From contig JAAZCZ010000004.1 of assembly GCA_012513005.1 (NCBI GenBank), positions 1-15,370 on the forward strand: a DNA stretch of 15,370 bases, in the 5' to 3' direction. Source of the stretch: Oscillospiraceae bacterium (GTDB lineage: Bacteria > Bacillota > Clostridia > Oscillospirales > Oscillospiraceae). Shown in pieces: positions 6,668 through 14,070 of the stretch (position 1 is the first letter of the stretch; every line of letters starts with the position of its first letter). The position numbers and the translations under genes were made by a program. Under the pieces are notes generated by a model. It was not told the origin of the DNA and did no database searches. It was given only the letters and a program-made list of their open reading frames with translations.

Positions 6668-7636
6668 TTATATGCCAATCCAGACCAGGATCAGGCTTAC
6701 AAGAGCAAGTCCCGAAACTACCGTCCAGAAGAACTTGAATACCTGCTCTACCTTTAGTCGGGCGGTAATTGCATGCAGGAATGACATACAAATAATAGTG
6801 ACGACAGTGCAGATTAAAAGTGCGATTACGATATCAAGCCAAAGCATACCTGTTGCTATTCCGCCGAGGAATAGTGCTGCAAATAAAGCGGTCATAACAA
6901 ACATTTTGATTGCGTGGCTCAGCTTAAACACTGCCAATGGCGCGCCGCTGTATTCGACCAGGGGACCTTCACAGATTTCTGTTTCTGCCTCTCCCACATC
7001 GAAGGGGTGTGAGCCGACTTCGCAGGGGATAACAAGCAGCATGGCAACAGCTGCGGGAAGCAGTCTCCAGTCGAAGAGCAGGCTGCCGTTTAGTTTTTGA
7101 TAGGTGGTTATTCCCTCGAGGGAGAAGGTCAGCATTCCGTTGCCTGACACTGCTTTTGACACTGCCAAAAGGACGAGAATAAGCGGCAGCTCATACGCCA
7201 TGATGGCAACCATTGACCTTGAAACGCCGACACCGGCAAAGGGGTTTCCTGATGCCGAGCCACCGAAGATTATGCTCAGAGACGGGATTGTGAGCAGGTA
7301 CAGAACAACTACTATGTCTGCCATGCCGCCGAAGGCTTGAAAGCCGCCGACAGGAATGAACAGTGCAAGCACTACAAGGCTTACAAGTCCCACATAGGGA
7401 GCCAGCATAAATGTTGTTGTTGCTGCATTAGCCGGGATTATTGTCTCTTTACCGAGCAGCTTGAAAAAGTCGTATGTTGGCTGCATAATCGGGGGTCCGA
7501 TTCTCTTCTGCATGCGAGCGACAACCTTGCGGTCAACGCCTGCCAGCCACAGACCGAATACGGAGGAGAACAGCAAGCCCGGAAAAACCAGTGCGTAAAG
7601 TAAATACATAAGTATTGTGTTTATATCAATGCTCAT
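6668..7636 (-). CDS. mbhM: Membrane-bound hydrogenase subunit MbhM (NuoH-like membrane anchor)
   Basis: This 322-residue, very hydrophobic protein of about eight helices is homologous to complex I NuoH, the subunit that joins the redox arm to the ion-pumping arm. RKVVARMQKRIGPP (about 36-49) and PTYDFFKLLGKE (about 53-64) match the conserved first cytoplasmic loop. PFDVGEAETEICEGPLVEYSG (about 214-234) is the signature acidic loop next to the quinone-type cavity in NuoH, here expected to couple hydrogenase chemistry to ion movement. The length is normal for the family. An AAGGAGGT site precedes the ATG, 14 bases after mbhH ends. The placement between mbhH and mbhJ agrees with its bridging role. 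Confidence 0.93.
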   Translation of the reverse strand: MSIDINTILMYLLYALVFPGLLFSSVFGLWLAGVDRKVVARMQKRIGPPIMQPTYDFFKLLGKETIIPANAATTTFMLAPYVGLVSLVVLALFIPVGGFQAFGGMADIVVVLYLLTIPSLSIIFGGSASGNPFAGVGVSRSMVAIMAYELPLILVLLAVSKAVSGNGMLTFSLEGITTYQKLNGSLLFDWRLLPAAVAMLLVIPCEVGSHPFDVGEAETEICEGPLVEYSGAPLAVFKLSHAIKMFVMTALFAALFLGGIATGMLWLDIVIALLICTVVTIICMSFLHAITARLKVEQVFKFFWTVVSGLALVSLILVWIGI

Positions 7637-7650
7637 ACTCTTCTACCTCC

Positions 7651-9567
7651 TTATATAAAGATGAAGCAGTACACGATGATAATCGCCAGATCGACGACAC
7701 CCCATGTCACATACTCGTTTGTAATACCGTTGTGGGCATTTGACATGAAGCCCAGGTATTTTCTCATGTTGTGCTTAAAGCCCCAGAAAAGGTCTCCGCT
7801 GGCTACCTGTGAGAAGGTGTTTTCCTCGCCTCCGAAGAAGGTGTCGTGCTTGCTGTCTATGACAGCTCCGGATTCGCTTGTTCTCTTCTTGCTCATTAGT
7901 GATGCAAGTGCTACCGCTGCCAGAATTATTACAAACAGAAGCAGCCAAGACAGAGGTTTCCAAGCTCCTGCAAACACAATAACTGGATCTGCCATTAGTG
8001 ACATATCGGGCATTTGAGAAGCTGCGTAGCCCGCGCCCATGGCTGAGTCTATATATGCAGGGGAATTTAGTACCGCACCTGTTGCAGGTCCAAGCAGATA
8101 TTTGAACATGAGGTTCGGAAGCAAACCTGTTGCAAGGCAGAGACCTGCCATAATCCACATGGGCACAAGCATTGATGCCGGGGTTTCCTTTACATTCTGG
8201 TATTCAATCGGCATTTCACCGAAGAATACAGACTGCCCGACCTTGACGAAGGATGCAAGTGTCAGAACACTTGTGACAACTGCCAGCACTGTGACAAGTG
8301 CGTAGCCTATGCTGCCGGTTTCCATGGCTTTTTCGTAGGTTGCCTGGTAAATCATCCATTTTGATACAAAGCCGTTAAACGGAGGTACACCCGAAATTGA
8401 AAACGCGCCTATCATGAACAGGGCTGCTGTTTGGGGCATTTTCTTTGCAAGTCCGCCGAGCTTCTCAAGCTTTGTTGTGCCGGTTGAATAGAGCACTGCA
8501 CCGGCTGTTAAGAAGAGCAGACCCTTAAACAGGGTGTGGTTAATTGCGTGATACAGACCGCCTGCTATTCCGAGGGCTGTGCAAAGTCCGAGGGATGTGA
8601 GAATGTAGCCTATCTGGGAAATACTATGGAAGGCTAACAGTCTCTTAAAGTCATGCTGGTTTAGTGCCATGGTTACGCAGAGGAACATCGACACGCTGCC
8701 GATGAGCACAACTCCGGTTTGGACTGCGGGCATGCCCATTGTCCTAAACAGGAAGTAGCAAACTCTGATTATGCCGTAGACACCGGTTTTTGTGAAAACA
8801 CCGGATATTAATACGGAAACAGATGAGGGTGCAGCTGCGTGCGCATCTGCCGCTATCGGATGGAACGGCACCATGAAGGCTTTTGTTCCGAAGCCGACAA
8901 ACAGAAGTGCAAAAGCGAGCAGCATCGAAGGATTCATCTTGCTCATAGCAAGTGCTGATATCTGTGCTAAATTTAGTGTGTGGCAGTTTGCATAGATTAA
9001 AGCTATACCGAGCAGCACCGAGCTTGAACCGATTGAACCGACCACGAGGTACTTAAATGCAGCCTCTCTGGCGTTCGGGTTCCAGCTTCTGTAGGCTGTT
9101 AGGGCAACTGCCGCAAAGGTCATTACCTCGAGCATGACATAGATGTTAAAGAGGTCTCCGGAGAGAACTATGCCCATAACACCGCCTGCAAGCATGAGGT
9201 AGAGTGTGAAGAACTTGTCCCTTGCATCGTCTTGCTTTGTGTACCTAAAGGAGTAAAGTCCGGAAAGAAGTACTGCAAGCGAAACCAGTATTCCGAAGAA
9301 CAGCGAAACAGCGTCTACTTCGAGGGCTATTCCTATTGCATATCCTCCGTCGGGAACTCTGCCGCCGAGCCAATATGTGATTATCTCTCCGTTTAGCATC
9401 ACAGGCTTAATTAGTGCAATCATCATGGCAAAGCTGCCGATAACTGCTACCGATGTGATGAAGGTGCGCATGAAACGGCTCTTATGGAACAGAGCTACTA
9501 AGAATGCTCCAAGGAACAGAATCATAATAGAGAGTACAGGGAAATGCTGATAATACTGCATACTCAT
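7651..9567 (-). CDS. mbhH: Membrane-bound hydrogenase antiporter subunit MbhH (MrpD-like), with a probable MbhI-like C-terminal extension
   Basis: This 638-residue protein is the MrpD/NuoN-like ion-translocating subunit. Conserved ionisable residues are in place: E147 (GDLFNIYVMLEVMTF), K229, the segment HPIAADAHAAAPS (236-248), K260, H340 and H344, K348, and K403 in NGFVSKW. The antiporter core should end near residue 500. What follows is a further membrane helix (about 530-550), a polar loop (about 552-615, with GGEENTF) and a last helix at the very C-terminus. This looks like fused MbhI, the small subunit whose two helices and lateral helix brace MbhH in the Pyrococcus complex; no separate mbhI is present. 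The gene overlaps mbhG by ATGA and has AAGGAGG eight bases upstream. Whether Na+ or H+ is moved cannot be told. Confidence 0.93.
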   Translation of the reverse strand: MSMQYYQHFPVLSIMILFLGAFLVALFHKSRFMRTFITSVAVIGSFAMMIALIKPVMLNGEIITYWLGGRVPDGGYAIGIALEVDAVSLFFGILVSLAVLLSGLYSFRYTKQDDARDKFFTLYLMLAGGVMGIVLSGDLFNIYVMLEVMTFAAVALTAYRSWNPNAREAAFKYLVVGSIGSSSVLLGIALIYANCHTLNLAQISALAMSKMNPSMLLAFALLFVGFGTKAFMVPFHPIAADAHAAAPSSVSVLISGVFTKTGVYGIIRVCYFLFRTMGMPAVQTGVVLIGSVSMFLCVTMALNQHDFKRLLAFHSISQIGYILTSLGLCTALGIAGGLYHAINHTLFKGLLFLTAGAVLYSTGTTKLEKLGGLAKKMPQTAALFMIGAFSISGVPPFNGFVSKWMIYQATYEKAMETGSIGYALVTVLAVVTSVLTLASFVKVGQSVFFGEMPIEYQNVKETPASMLVPMWIMAGLCLATGLLPNLMFKYLLGPATGAVLNSPAYIDSAMGAGYAASQMPDMSLMADPVIVFAGAWKPLSWLLLFVIILAAVALASLMSKKRTSESGAVIDSKHDTFFGGEENTFSQVASGDLFWGFKHNMRKYLGFMSNAHNGITNEYVTWGVVDLAIIIVYCFIFI

Positions 9568-9914
9568 CCGTGAAGCCTCCTTATCTGGCGTGCATCAAGC
9601 GTGCCATATTCAGAGTACATCTTTATGCAGAGCGCTATTGACATTGCAGTTACGCAAGCGCCTATAACTATGCTTGTGAGTGTCAGTGCTTGGGGGATAG
9701 GGTCTACAAAATACATTCCGGATGTGAGTTCACCGAGAGTGTATATGGGAGCGGTTCCGCCTTGATTAAATCCCACACTGACTATCATCAGGTTAAGTCC
9801 GTAGTCAACTATGTTCATTCCGACAACTATTCTGATTATATTGGGGTTTGTCATCATTGCATAGAAGCCTATTGCTACGAGGAGTATAGCGCCAATATAG
9901 TTAGCAACTATCAT
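9564..9914 (-). CDS. mbhG: Membrane-bound hydrogenase subunit MbhG (MrpC, NuoK-like)
   Basis: This 116-residue protein of three transmembrane helices belongs to the MrpC/NuoK family and sits beside the MrpD-like subunit in the antiporter module. The family motif DPIPQALTLTSIVIGACVTA (about 71-90) is nearly canonical (DPxPQALxLTxIVI). N23-P24-N25 and the GMNIVDYGLNLM segment fit helices 1 and 2. It starts inside a TAATG overlap with the mbhF stop, with AAGGAGGGG upstream, and ends with an ATGA overlap into mbhH. Both junctions imply translational coupling. Confidence 0.92.
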   Translation of the reverse strand: MIVANYIGAILLVAIGFYAMMTNPNIIRIVVGMNIVDYGLNLMIVSVGFNQGGTAPIYTLGELTSGMYFVDPIPQALTLTSIVIGACVTAMSIALCIKMYSEYGTLDARQIRRLHG

Positions 9915-10378
9915 TATTTGTCCCCTCCTTTTGCCTCTTGGCTATCTGCAGGCAGAACTCCAATTATGAGTATCAGGAGCAGACCCACGCCTGTGAGTAC
10001 TTTGTAGCCGACTGCATAGTTCATTAAGGCTACAGTTCCGCCCGACCAAAGATCGCCGATATTTCCGCTTTGTGCCAGCACATTGGCACAGAAATTTAGT
10101 CCGAAATAGAGTCCGAGTGCTGCAAATACTATGTATGCAATGGACCCTAACACCTCGTTTGCATGTAAGCAATCGGGGCTAAATGAATCTTTTAGACCCT
10201 TGTGACCGTATCCGAGGTAGATTAGCAGCACAGAAACTGCGCCGATTACTCCGCCTTGGAATCCGCCGCCGGGGCTTAAGTTGCCGTGCAGAATAACGGA
10301 GAAGCCGTAGACAAGAGCTAACGGGATAAACATGTCCGCCATGCAACGCACGATTAAGTCATCTTTTTTCTTGCCCAT
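9914..10378 (-). CDS. mbhF: Membrane-bound hydrogenase subunit MbhF (MrpB-like)
   Basis: This is an MnhB-domain membrane protein of about four helices and part of the Mrp antiporter module. The signature HGNLSPGGGFQGG (about residues 31-43) matches the family HGxLSPGGGFQGG almost exactly. I chose the ATG at 10378, giving 154 residues. It forms a TGATG overlap with the mbhE stop and is preceded at five bases by GGGAGGGA. An in-frame ATG at 10393 lies upstream of that ribosome site and would overlap mbhE by 16 bases. The C-terminus is charged and soluble (ADSQEAKGGDK). Confidence 0.92.
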   Translation of the reverse strand: MGKKKDDLIVRCMADMFIPLALVYGFSVILHGNLSPGGGFQGGVIGAVSVLLIYLGYGHKGLKDSFSPDCLHANEVLGSIAYIVFAALGLYFGLNFCANVLAQSGNIGDLWSGGTVALMNYAVGYKVLTGVGLLLILIIGVLPADSQEAKGGDK

Positions 10379-10725
10379 CAGTCTCCCTCCCATCTCTGCT
10401 TGGGTTTGCGCAAGATTGCCGCAGTTCCTGTTATGGCGATTACAAGAATAAACGCCTCTCCCATTGTGTCATAGCCACGGAAGTCAAACACTATCGATGT
10501 GACATTGTTTACTGCCTGTGTCTTAGCCAAATTCTGCTTGACAATGACACTTGCAGCACCGTCTGCATCTGAGGTGTCGTAGTTCTGCGGGTCTTGCATC
10601 AGCGCGTAAACATCTGTTTTGCTGCCGTCATATGTGACAGGTACTGTTTCGTACATGTTTTTTACGCTGACTATTCCGACTATTATTATAATAATCAGTG
10701 AAAGGGCAGATATCAGTTTTTTCAT
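10378..10725 (-). CDS. mbhE: Membrane-bound hydrogenase subunit MbhE (matches part of the MrpA C-terminal region)
   Basis: This 115-residue protein has an N-terminal helix (about 3-22), an extracytoplasmic segment (about 25-85) and a second helix (about 88-106). The stretch NNVTSIVFDFRGYDTMGEAF (about 73-92) matches the conserved NxVTxIxxDFRGxDTxGE motif of MbhE and of the C-terminal part of MrpA. MbhD and MbhE together stand for the end of MrpA, whose large antiporter-like N-terminal part is absent here, as in archaeal Mbh. The start overlaps the mbhD stop (ATGA), behind a GGAGAG site. The first helix is preceded by two lysines and resembles an uncleaved signal anchor. Confidence 0.88.
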   Translation of the reverse strand: MKKLISALSLIIIIIVGIVSVKNMYETVPVTYDGSKTDVYALMQDPQNYDTSDADGAASVIVKQNLAKTQAVNNVTSIVFDFRGYDTMGEAFILVIAITGTAAILRKPKQRWEGD

Positions 10726-10970
10726 TTCTCGCTCTCCCCTCCTGTTTTTGCCAACGCGACAACAAAGATAATTGTTGTCAGAGTGACACCGACTGCAACC
10801 TCTGCTATGGCGACATCGGGTGCCTGCAACATGATAAATTCAAGTGTTACAAAGGCTCCGCATGCTGCTAAGGCAATAATTGCAGACATTGTCTTTTTTA
10901 GTGTTGCTGCCAGAAGCGCGCAAACTACTATTCCTACGATAATTAAAGTGTTTAAAATCATAAGATCCAT
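10722..10970 (-). CDS. mbhD: Membrane-bound hydrogenase subunit MbhD (DUF4040, MrpA-like segment)
   Basis: This 82-residue protein has three predicted membrane helices. The motif LQAPDVAIAEVAVG (about 48-61) is the family signature (APDVAxxEAAVG), which in MrpA lies close to the proposed ion path and carries the conserved acidic residues D51 and E56. It is normal length for MbhD. It starts in a TAATG overlap with the mbhC stop and overlaps mbhE by ATGA. Confidence 0.88.
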   Translation of the reverse strand: MDLMILNTLIIVGIVVCALLAATLKKTMSAIIALAACGAFVTLEFIMLQAPDVAIAEVAVGVTLTTIIFVVALAKTGGESEK

Positions 10971-11362
10971 TATTCGTCGCCCTCCTTAGCAAGAGTTGCC
11001 GGTTGCTCGGCTTCGTCTGCATTTGCAAGATCATCAACTACGGACTTTAAATGCTCGTTACCCCTATTGTAGGCTGCCTTTGCAATTGCGTGACCGCCTG
11101 CCGGGTTTTGGATAATATAAATTACCGCAATAAACGCTATTTTTGCCGCTGTCGCTGCGTTTCTTTCGACAAAGATTGCATACACAAGACCGCCTATAAG
11201 TGCAAGGAACAAGCCCAAAGTCGCAATGTTTGTTGATGACTGCATTCTGCAGAAGCAGTCCGGCATGCGGATTATTCCCACAACACCGGCAAATGCAAAA
11301 AATACACCGAGTCCGATGAGAACATCTATGATTACTCTTAATGTCATACTAATTTCCATCAT
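10970..11362 (-). CDS. mbhC: Membrane-bound hydrogenase subunit MbhC (MrpG-like)
   Basis: This 130-residue MnhG/PhaG-type protein has three membrane helices and a soluble acidic C-terminal tail (about 98-130) longer than in many MrpG proteins. GIIRMPDCFCRMQSSTNIATLG (about 28-49) corresponds to the family GxxRxPDxxxRxHxxTxxxTLG, and NPAGGHAIAKAAYNRG matches the PxxxHAIxRAAYxxG ending. Two adjacent ATG codons (11362 and 11359) compete. AAGGAG lies four bases from the first and seven from the second, so the protein may begin at the second methionine. It overlaps mbhB by ATGA. Confidence 0.9.
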   Translation of the reverse strand: MMEISMTLRVIIDVLIGLGVFFAFAGVVGIIRMPDCFCRMQSSTNIATLGLFLALIGGLVYAIFVERNAATAAKIAFIAVIYIIQNPAGGHAIAKAAYNRGNEHLKSVVDDLANADEAEQPATLAKEGDE

Positions 11363-11622
11363 AGTGCTCCTTCCAAATACCTTGCGACCAGTACCACGCC
11401 GACAAATCCCAGCATTGCAGTTACTACTGCAATGTCTAAGAATATTCCGCGTCCGCTCGCGAGTGCAACCAAAACAAGAGCCACATCAGTGAGTATTTCC
11501 ATACTGTCTGCTGCTACTGCCCTGTCAACTACACTCGGACCTTTTACCAGTCTGAATATGAGGATAAGTGCCAACGCTACATAAATTGCTGCAAAGTAAT
11601 ACAGCTCAGGCATCTGCGTCAT
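11359..11622 (-). CDS. mbhB: Membrane-bound hydrogenase subunit MbhB (MrpF-like)
   Basis: This is a three-helix MrpF/PhaF-type protein with the family motif GPSVVDRAVAADS (GPxxxDRxxAxD). I chose the ATG at 11622 (87 residues): it overlaps the mbhA stop by ATGA and sits eight bases after AAGGAGG. An upstream in-frame ATG at 11643 precedes that ribosome site and lies inside mbhA. It sits between mbhA and mbhC in the conserved mrpEFG order. Confidence 0.9.
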   Translation of the reverse strand: MTQMPELYYFAAIYVALALILIFRLVKGPSVVDRAVAADSMEILTDVALVLVALASGRGIFLDIAVVTAMLGFVGVVLVARYLEGAL

Positions 11623-12164
11623 ACGAATATCCTCCTTACCCATTTTTCCATGGTTCCCTTAATGATGTCGCCGGCTTTTACCCTGTCTTTTTCCTTTACA
11701 TCTATCCAATGTATATAGAAAAAACACTCATCATTTCCGGTATCGTTTTTGCCCTGCTCGATATCTACCGTTATTGTTCCGGGGGTTAGGGTAATCGAGT
11801 TTGCAAGCATTGCCTTGCCGTAGTCTGATTTAAGTCCGACAGGGACTTTTATAAAGCCCGGGTTTACTCTGGGTTTAGGGCTAAGCGCCCGAAACGCGAC
11901 ATCTAAATTAGCCTTTATTAGCTCTATCGGGAATATTACTATGCAGTAAATTAGTCCGACAATTAGCTTTACCGGGTTTAAGAACCAAAATGCCTTCTCG
12001 TGAATGAAGAACCTTGCTGCAAACAGAGATACAGCTAAGCTGACCACTGCTCCCGCAATAAGTTCCTGTACGGCTAAGCTCCACGTGATAAGCAGCCAGA
12101 ATACAAAGCAAATCACAAATGTGGAGATAACTGCGGGAAAGGTCGTCTTTCTAAGACTCTTCAA
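11619..12164 (-). CDS. mbhA: Membrane-bound hydrogenase subunit MbhA (MrpE-like)
   Basis: This 181-residue MrpE/PhaE-type protein has two or three N-terminal helices (about 10-50 and 64-82), then a cytoplasmic domain with the family landmarks IELIKANLDVAFRALSP and LANSITLTPGTITVDI (about 120-135). It uses a TTG start codon at 12164, supported by AGGGAGGTG five bases upstream. It opens the Mrp-like block 27 bases after hypA, the widest gap inside the structural operon, and runs into mbhB with an ATGA overlap. Confidence 0.9.
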   Translation of the reverse strand: MKSLRKTTFPAVISTFVICFVFWLLITWSLAVQELIAGAVVSLAVSLFAARFFIHEKAFWFLNPVKLIVGLIYCIVIFPIELIKANLDVAFRALSPKPRVNPGFIKVPVGLKSDYGKAMLANSITLTPGTITVDIEQGKNDTGNDECFFYIHWIDVKEKDRVKAGDIIKGTMEKWVRRIFV

Positions 12165-12191
12165 GCTAACACCTCCCTGAAAAATTCAAAA

Positions 12192-12527
12192 TTATTCAAC
12201 TTCTATTGAGTCTACATAGAACTCTCGCCCACTAACGAGTTTATAGTCGCTGCTGCCGCAGGAAAAACACTTTGCATTTTGCGGTTTTCCCTCTGCCCCG
12301 CAGGTGTTGCACCTGACAGTTACGGGCAACACGTTTGAAACAAGCTTGGCGCCTTCGGCAAGTGTACCCTTTGACGCTATCGGAAAGAAATCACTTAGGC
12401 ACTGCGGTATTACTCCGCTGACCTCGCCTACTGCAAGCCTTATTTCAACCACTCTTGCAAAACTGTTCTTTTCTGCTTCTGCATCTATTATGCCGATAAT
12501 GTTTTGCACTATTGCAAGCTCGTGCAT
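12192..12527 (-). CDS. hypA: Hydrogenase nickel incorporation protein HypA
   Basis: HypA delivers nickel to the hydrogenase large subunit during cofactor assembly in the cytoplasm. This 111-residue copy is full length. It starts MHEL, whose His2 is the nickel ligand, and has the zinc-binding pairs CNTC (about 73-76) and CFSC (about 87-90). Both site types are complete. It begins within a TAATG overlap of the mbhL stop and has no good ribosome site of its own, so its translation should depend on mbhL. Insertion between the large-subunit gene and the mrp block links a maturation factor directly to its substrate. A HypB partner is not in the window. Confidence 0.95.
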   Translation of the reverse strand: MHELAIVQNIIGIIDAEAEKNSFARVVEIRLAVGEVSGVIPQCLSDFFPIASKGTLAEGAKLVSNVLPVTVRCNTCGAEGKPQNAKCFSCGSSDYKLVSGREFYVDSIEVE

Positions 12528-13612
12528 TATCTGTCCAGGCAGCTGAAGCAGGGGTCTATGCTTGCGATAATAAGTCCTGCGTCTGAAATTGTGTTGTCAC
12601 GCAACATGAACGGTACTGTCGGCGTGTTCTTATATGAGGGCACGTGTATGCTGACACGATGGTTTGTCAGCGAGCCGTTGCCGACAACTTTGTATGACAG
12701 CTGTCCGCGCGGTGCTTCGTGTCTTGTTACACAAGCGCCTTCCATAATTTTCGGCAGCTTTCTGCCGCCTGTGTTAATTGGACCTTCAGGTAGGTTTTCA
12801 AGTGCCTGAATCAGTATTCCTACGCTCTCGTAGCACTCAAGTGCTCTTACTACCACTCTGGCAAAAACGTCGCAAGACGGCCATACGGGTACTTTGAACT
12901 CAAAGTCCGCATATGCCGAGTACGGAGAGTCACGTCTTATGTCAATATCTACATTTGACGCTCTGGCGTGAGGACCGACAGCACCCAGTCTGAGTGCGTC
13001 TTCTGTCTTCATGACACCGACTCCCTGTGTTCTCATTGCTATTGTTTTGTCGTTGAGGCAAATCTCGACTATCCTGTCGACTATGGGAACGCAGGCTTTT
13101 AGATTAGCTAAAAACTCACGGCGCATGTCGTCGGATACATCTCTTCTGGCGCCGCCTATTGTTACCATGCCGTAGTTAACTCGGTTTCCGGACAGGCTCT
13201 CTAACATATCCATTATGACCTCGCGGACATCCCAGATGTGCATAAACAGGCTGTCGTGACCTATGATGTGGCATGCAATTCCTGCCCACAGCAGATGCGA
13301 ATGCAGACGCTCAAGCTCGGCCGTAATAACACGCATATACTCTCCGCGCTTTGGCACTTCGACCTGATTGATTTTTTCGACTGCAAGTGCATAGGTGAAG
13401 GCATGAGAGTGCGAACAAATTCCGCAAACACGCTCAACTAATACAAGTGTTTGGATTACATTTTTCTCCTCCGCGAGCTTTTCTATGCCGCGGTGGTTAT
13501 ATCCAACATAGACCTCGGCGTCTTTTATTACCTCTCCCTCTGTGTACAGCTTTGTGTGTATGGGCTCTTCAAGCGCCGGATGGTACGGTCCTATCGGTAC
13601 GATATAACTCAT
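12527..13612 (-). CDS. mbhL: [NiFe] hydrogenase large subunit MbhL (group 4d-like)
   Basis: This 361-residue catalytic subunit holds the NiFe(CN)2CO site that reduces protons to H2 with electrons from ferredoxin. Both cysteine pairs are intact: C64 and C67 in ERVCGICSHSH, and C355 and C358 in DPCFSCLDR. The N-terminal PIGPYHPALEEP is typical of group 4 enzymes and NuoD relatives. The intact pairs separate it from Mbx/Mbs and NuoD, where these cysteines are changed or lost. The protein ends three residues after the last cysteine, so no C-terminal peptide remains to be removed by a maturation endopeptidase, and no such gene is in the window. It overlaps mbhK by ATGA behind GAGGAGGGG. Some group 4 branches differ little at this level, so the 4d label rests on the Mrp neighbours. 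Confidence 0.95.
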   Translation of the reverse strand: MSYIVPIGPYHPALEEPIHTKLYTEGEVIKDAEVYVGYNHRGIEKLAEEKNVIQTLVLVERVCGICSHSHAFTYALAVEKINQVEVPKRGEYMRVITAELERLHSHLLWAGIACHIIGHDSLFMHIWDVREVIMDMLESLSGNRVNYGMVTIGGARRDVSDDMRREFLANLKACVPIVDRIVEICLNDKTIAMRTQGVGVMKTEDALRLGAVGPHARASNVDIDIRRDSPYSAYADFEFKVPVWPSCDVFARVVVRALECYESVGILIQALENLPEGPINTGGRKLPKIMEGACVTRHEAPRGQLSYKVVGNGSLTNHRVSIHVPSYKNTPTVPFMLRDNTISDAGLIIASIDPCFSCLDR

Positions 13613-14022
13613 TCTTCTATCCCCTCCTCCCTCATTTGCTCAAGCCTGTTGTCACGGAGTTCTGACAAAGGCATAACGAGGATTTGACCCTTACCCTCGG
13701 TTACCAGCATGTCTTCCGGCAAGAACAGACGCCTTGAAACATCTAAGCCCTCAAAATTAATGTTGAGAAGCTCATGAAGCTCAATTTCAGGCCATCTCGC
13801 TGCCTCGTCATAGATGTCAGCTATGCTCGGCAAATCTGTTTCTCCGACAACATAGTACGACTCAATCACCGGGTCTACTGCGTAGTCGTAGGAAATGTTT
13901 GTCTGTCCATCTGTCTGCAGATAACCTTGAATCATCACAAGGAATTTGCCCTCATGGCGCATTTTTAGCGCTATGGGGACTATTTCATCCTTGGTGATTT
14001 GGATCATCTTGTTTTCTTGCAT
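13609..14022 (-). CDS. mbhK: Membrane-bound hydrogenase subunit MbhK (NuoC-like)
   Basis: This 137-residue protein of the NuoC 30-kDa family is a structural subunit that clamps the large and small hydrogenase subunits and binds no cofactor. The motif HELLNINFEGLDVSRRLFLPEDM (about 81-103) is the NuoC signature (E..D..GI.FEGHP..RR.LLPEDW). YDYAVDPVIESYYVV (about 40-54) fits the preceding strand pair. The ATG at 14022 lies three bases after AGAGGGGTGGG; a second methionine at residue 6 is less well placed. It is the first structural gene, 48 bases after hypE. Confidence 0.88.
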   Translation of the reverse strand: MQENKMIQITKDEIVPIALKMRHEGKFLVMIQGYLQTDGQTNISYDYAVDPVIESYYVVGETDLPSIADIYDEAARWPEIELHELLNINFEGLDVSRRLFLPEDMLVTEGKGQILVMPLSELRDNRLEQMREEGIEE

Positions 14023-14070
14023 TTTCCCACCCCTCTTAGAAATAAAGTGTTTATATAAATATTTTGTGCC
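14023..14070 (-). other. Spacer between hypE and mbhK
   Basis: This 48-base AT-rich gap is the longest break in the leftward cluster. It contains the mbhK ribosome site. The run TATTTATATAAA on the minus strand could be a weak -10 element, but I find no convincing -35 box and no terminator hairpin. Read-through from hypE is the simplest view. Confidence 0.4.

Noticed and set aside
6369..7100. 243-codon plus-strand open frame opposite mbhJ and mbhM.
   Set aside because: It lies antisense to two well-supported genes, has Thr/Ser-rich shadow composition and lacks a ribosome site.
7651..14022. Possibility that the cluster is an Mrp antiporter alone or a sulfur-reducing Mbx/Mbs complex.
   Set aside because: Intact NiFe cysteine pairs in the large subunit, hypA inside the operon, hypDE next to it and the presence of MbhE favour a true hydrogenase. 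A full-length MrpA and a second MrpD-like (H') subunit are both missing.
14023..14070. Internal promoter for the hydrogenase structural genes.
   Set aside because: Only AT-rich -10-like sequence is seen, with no acceptable -35 box at the right distance.
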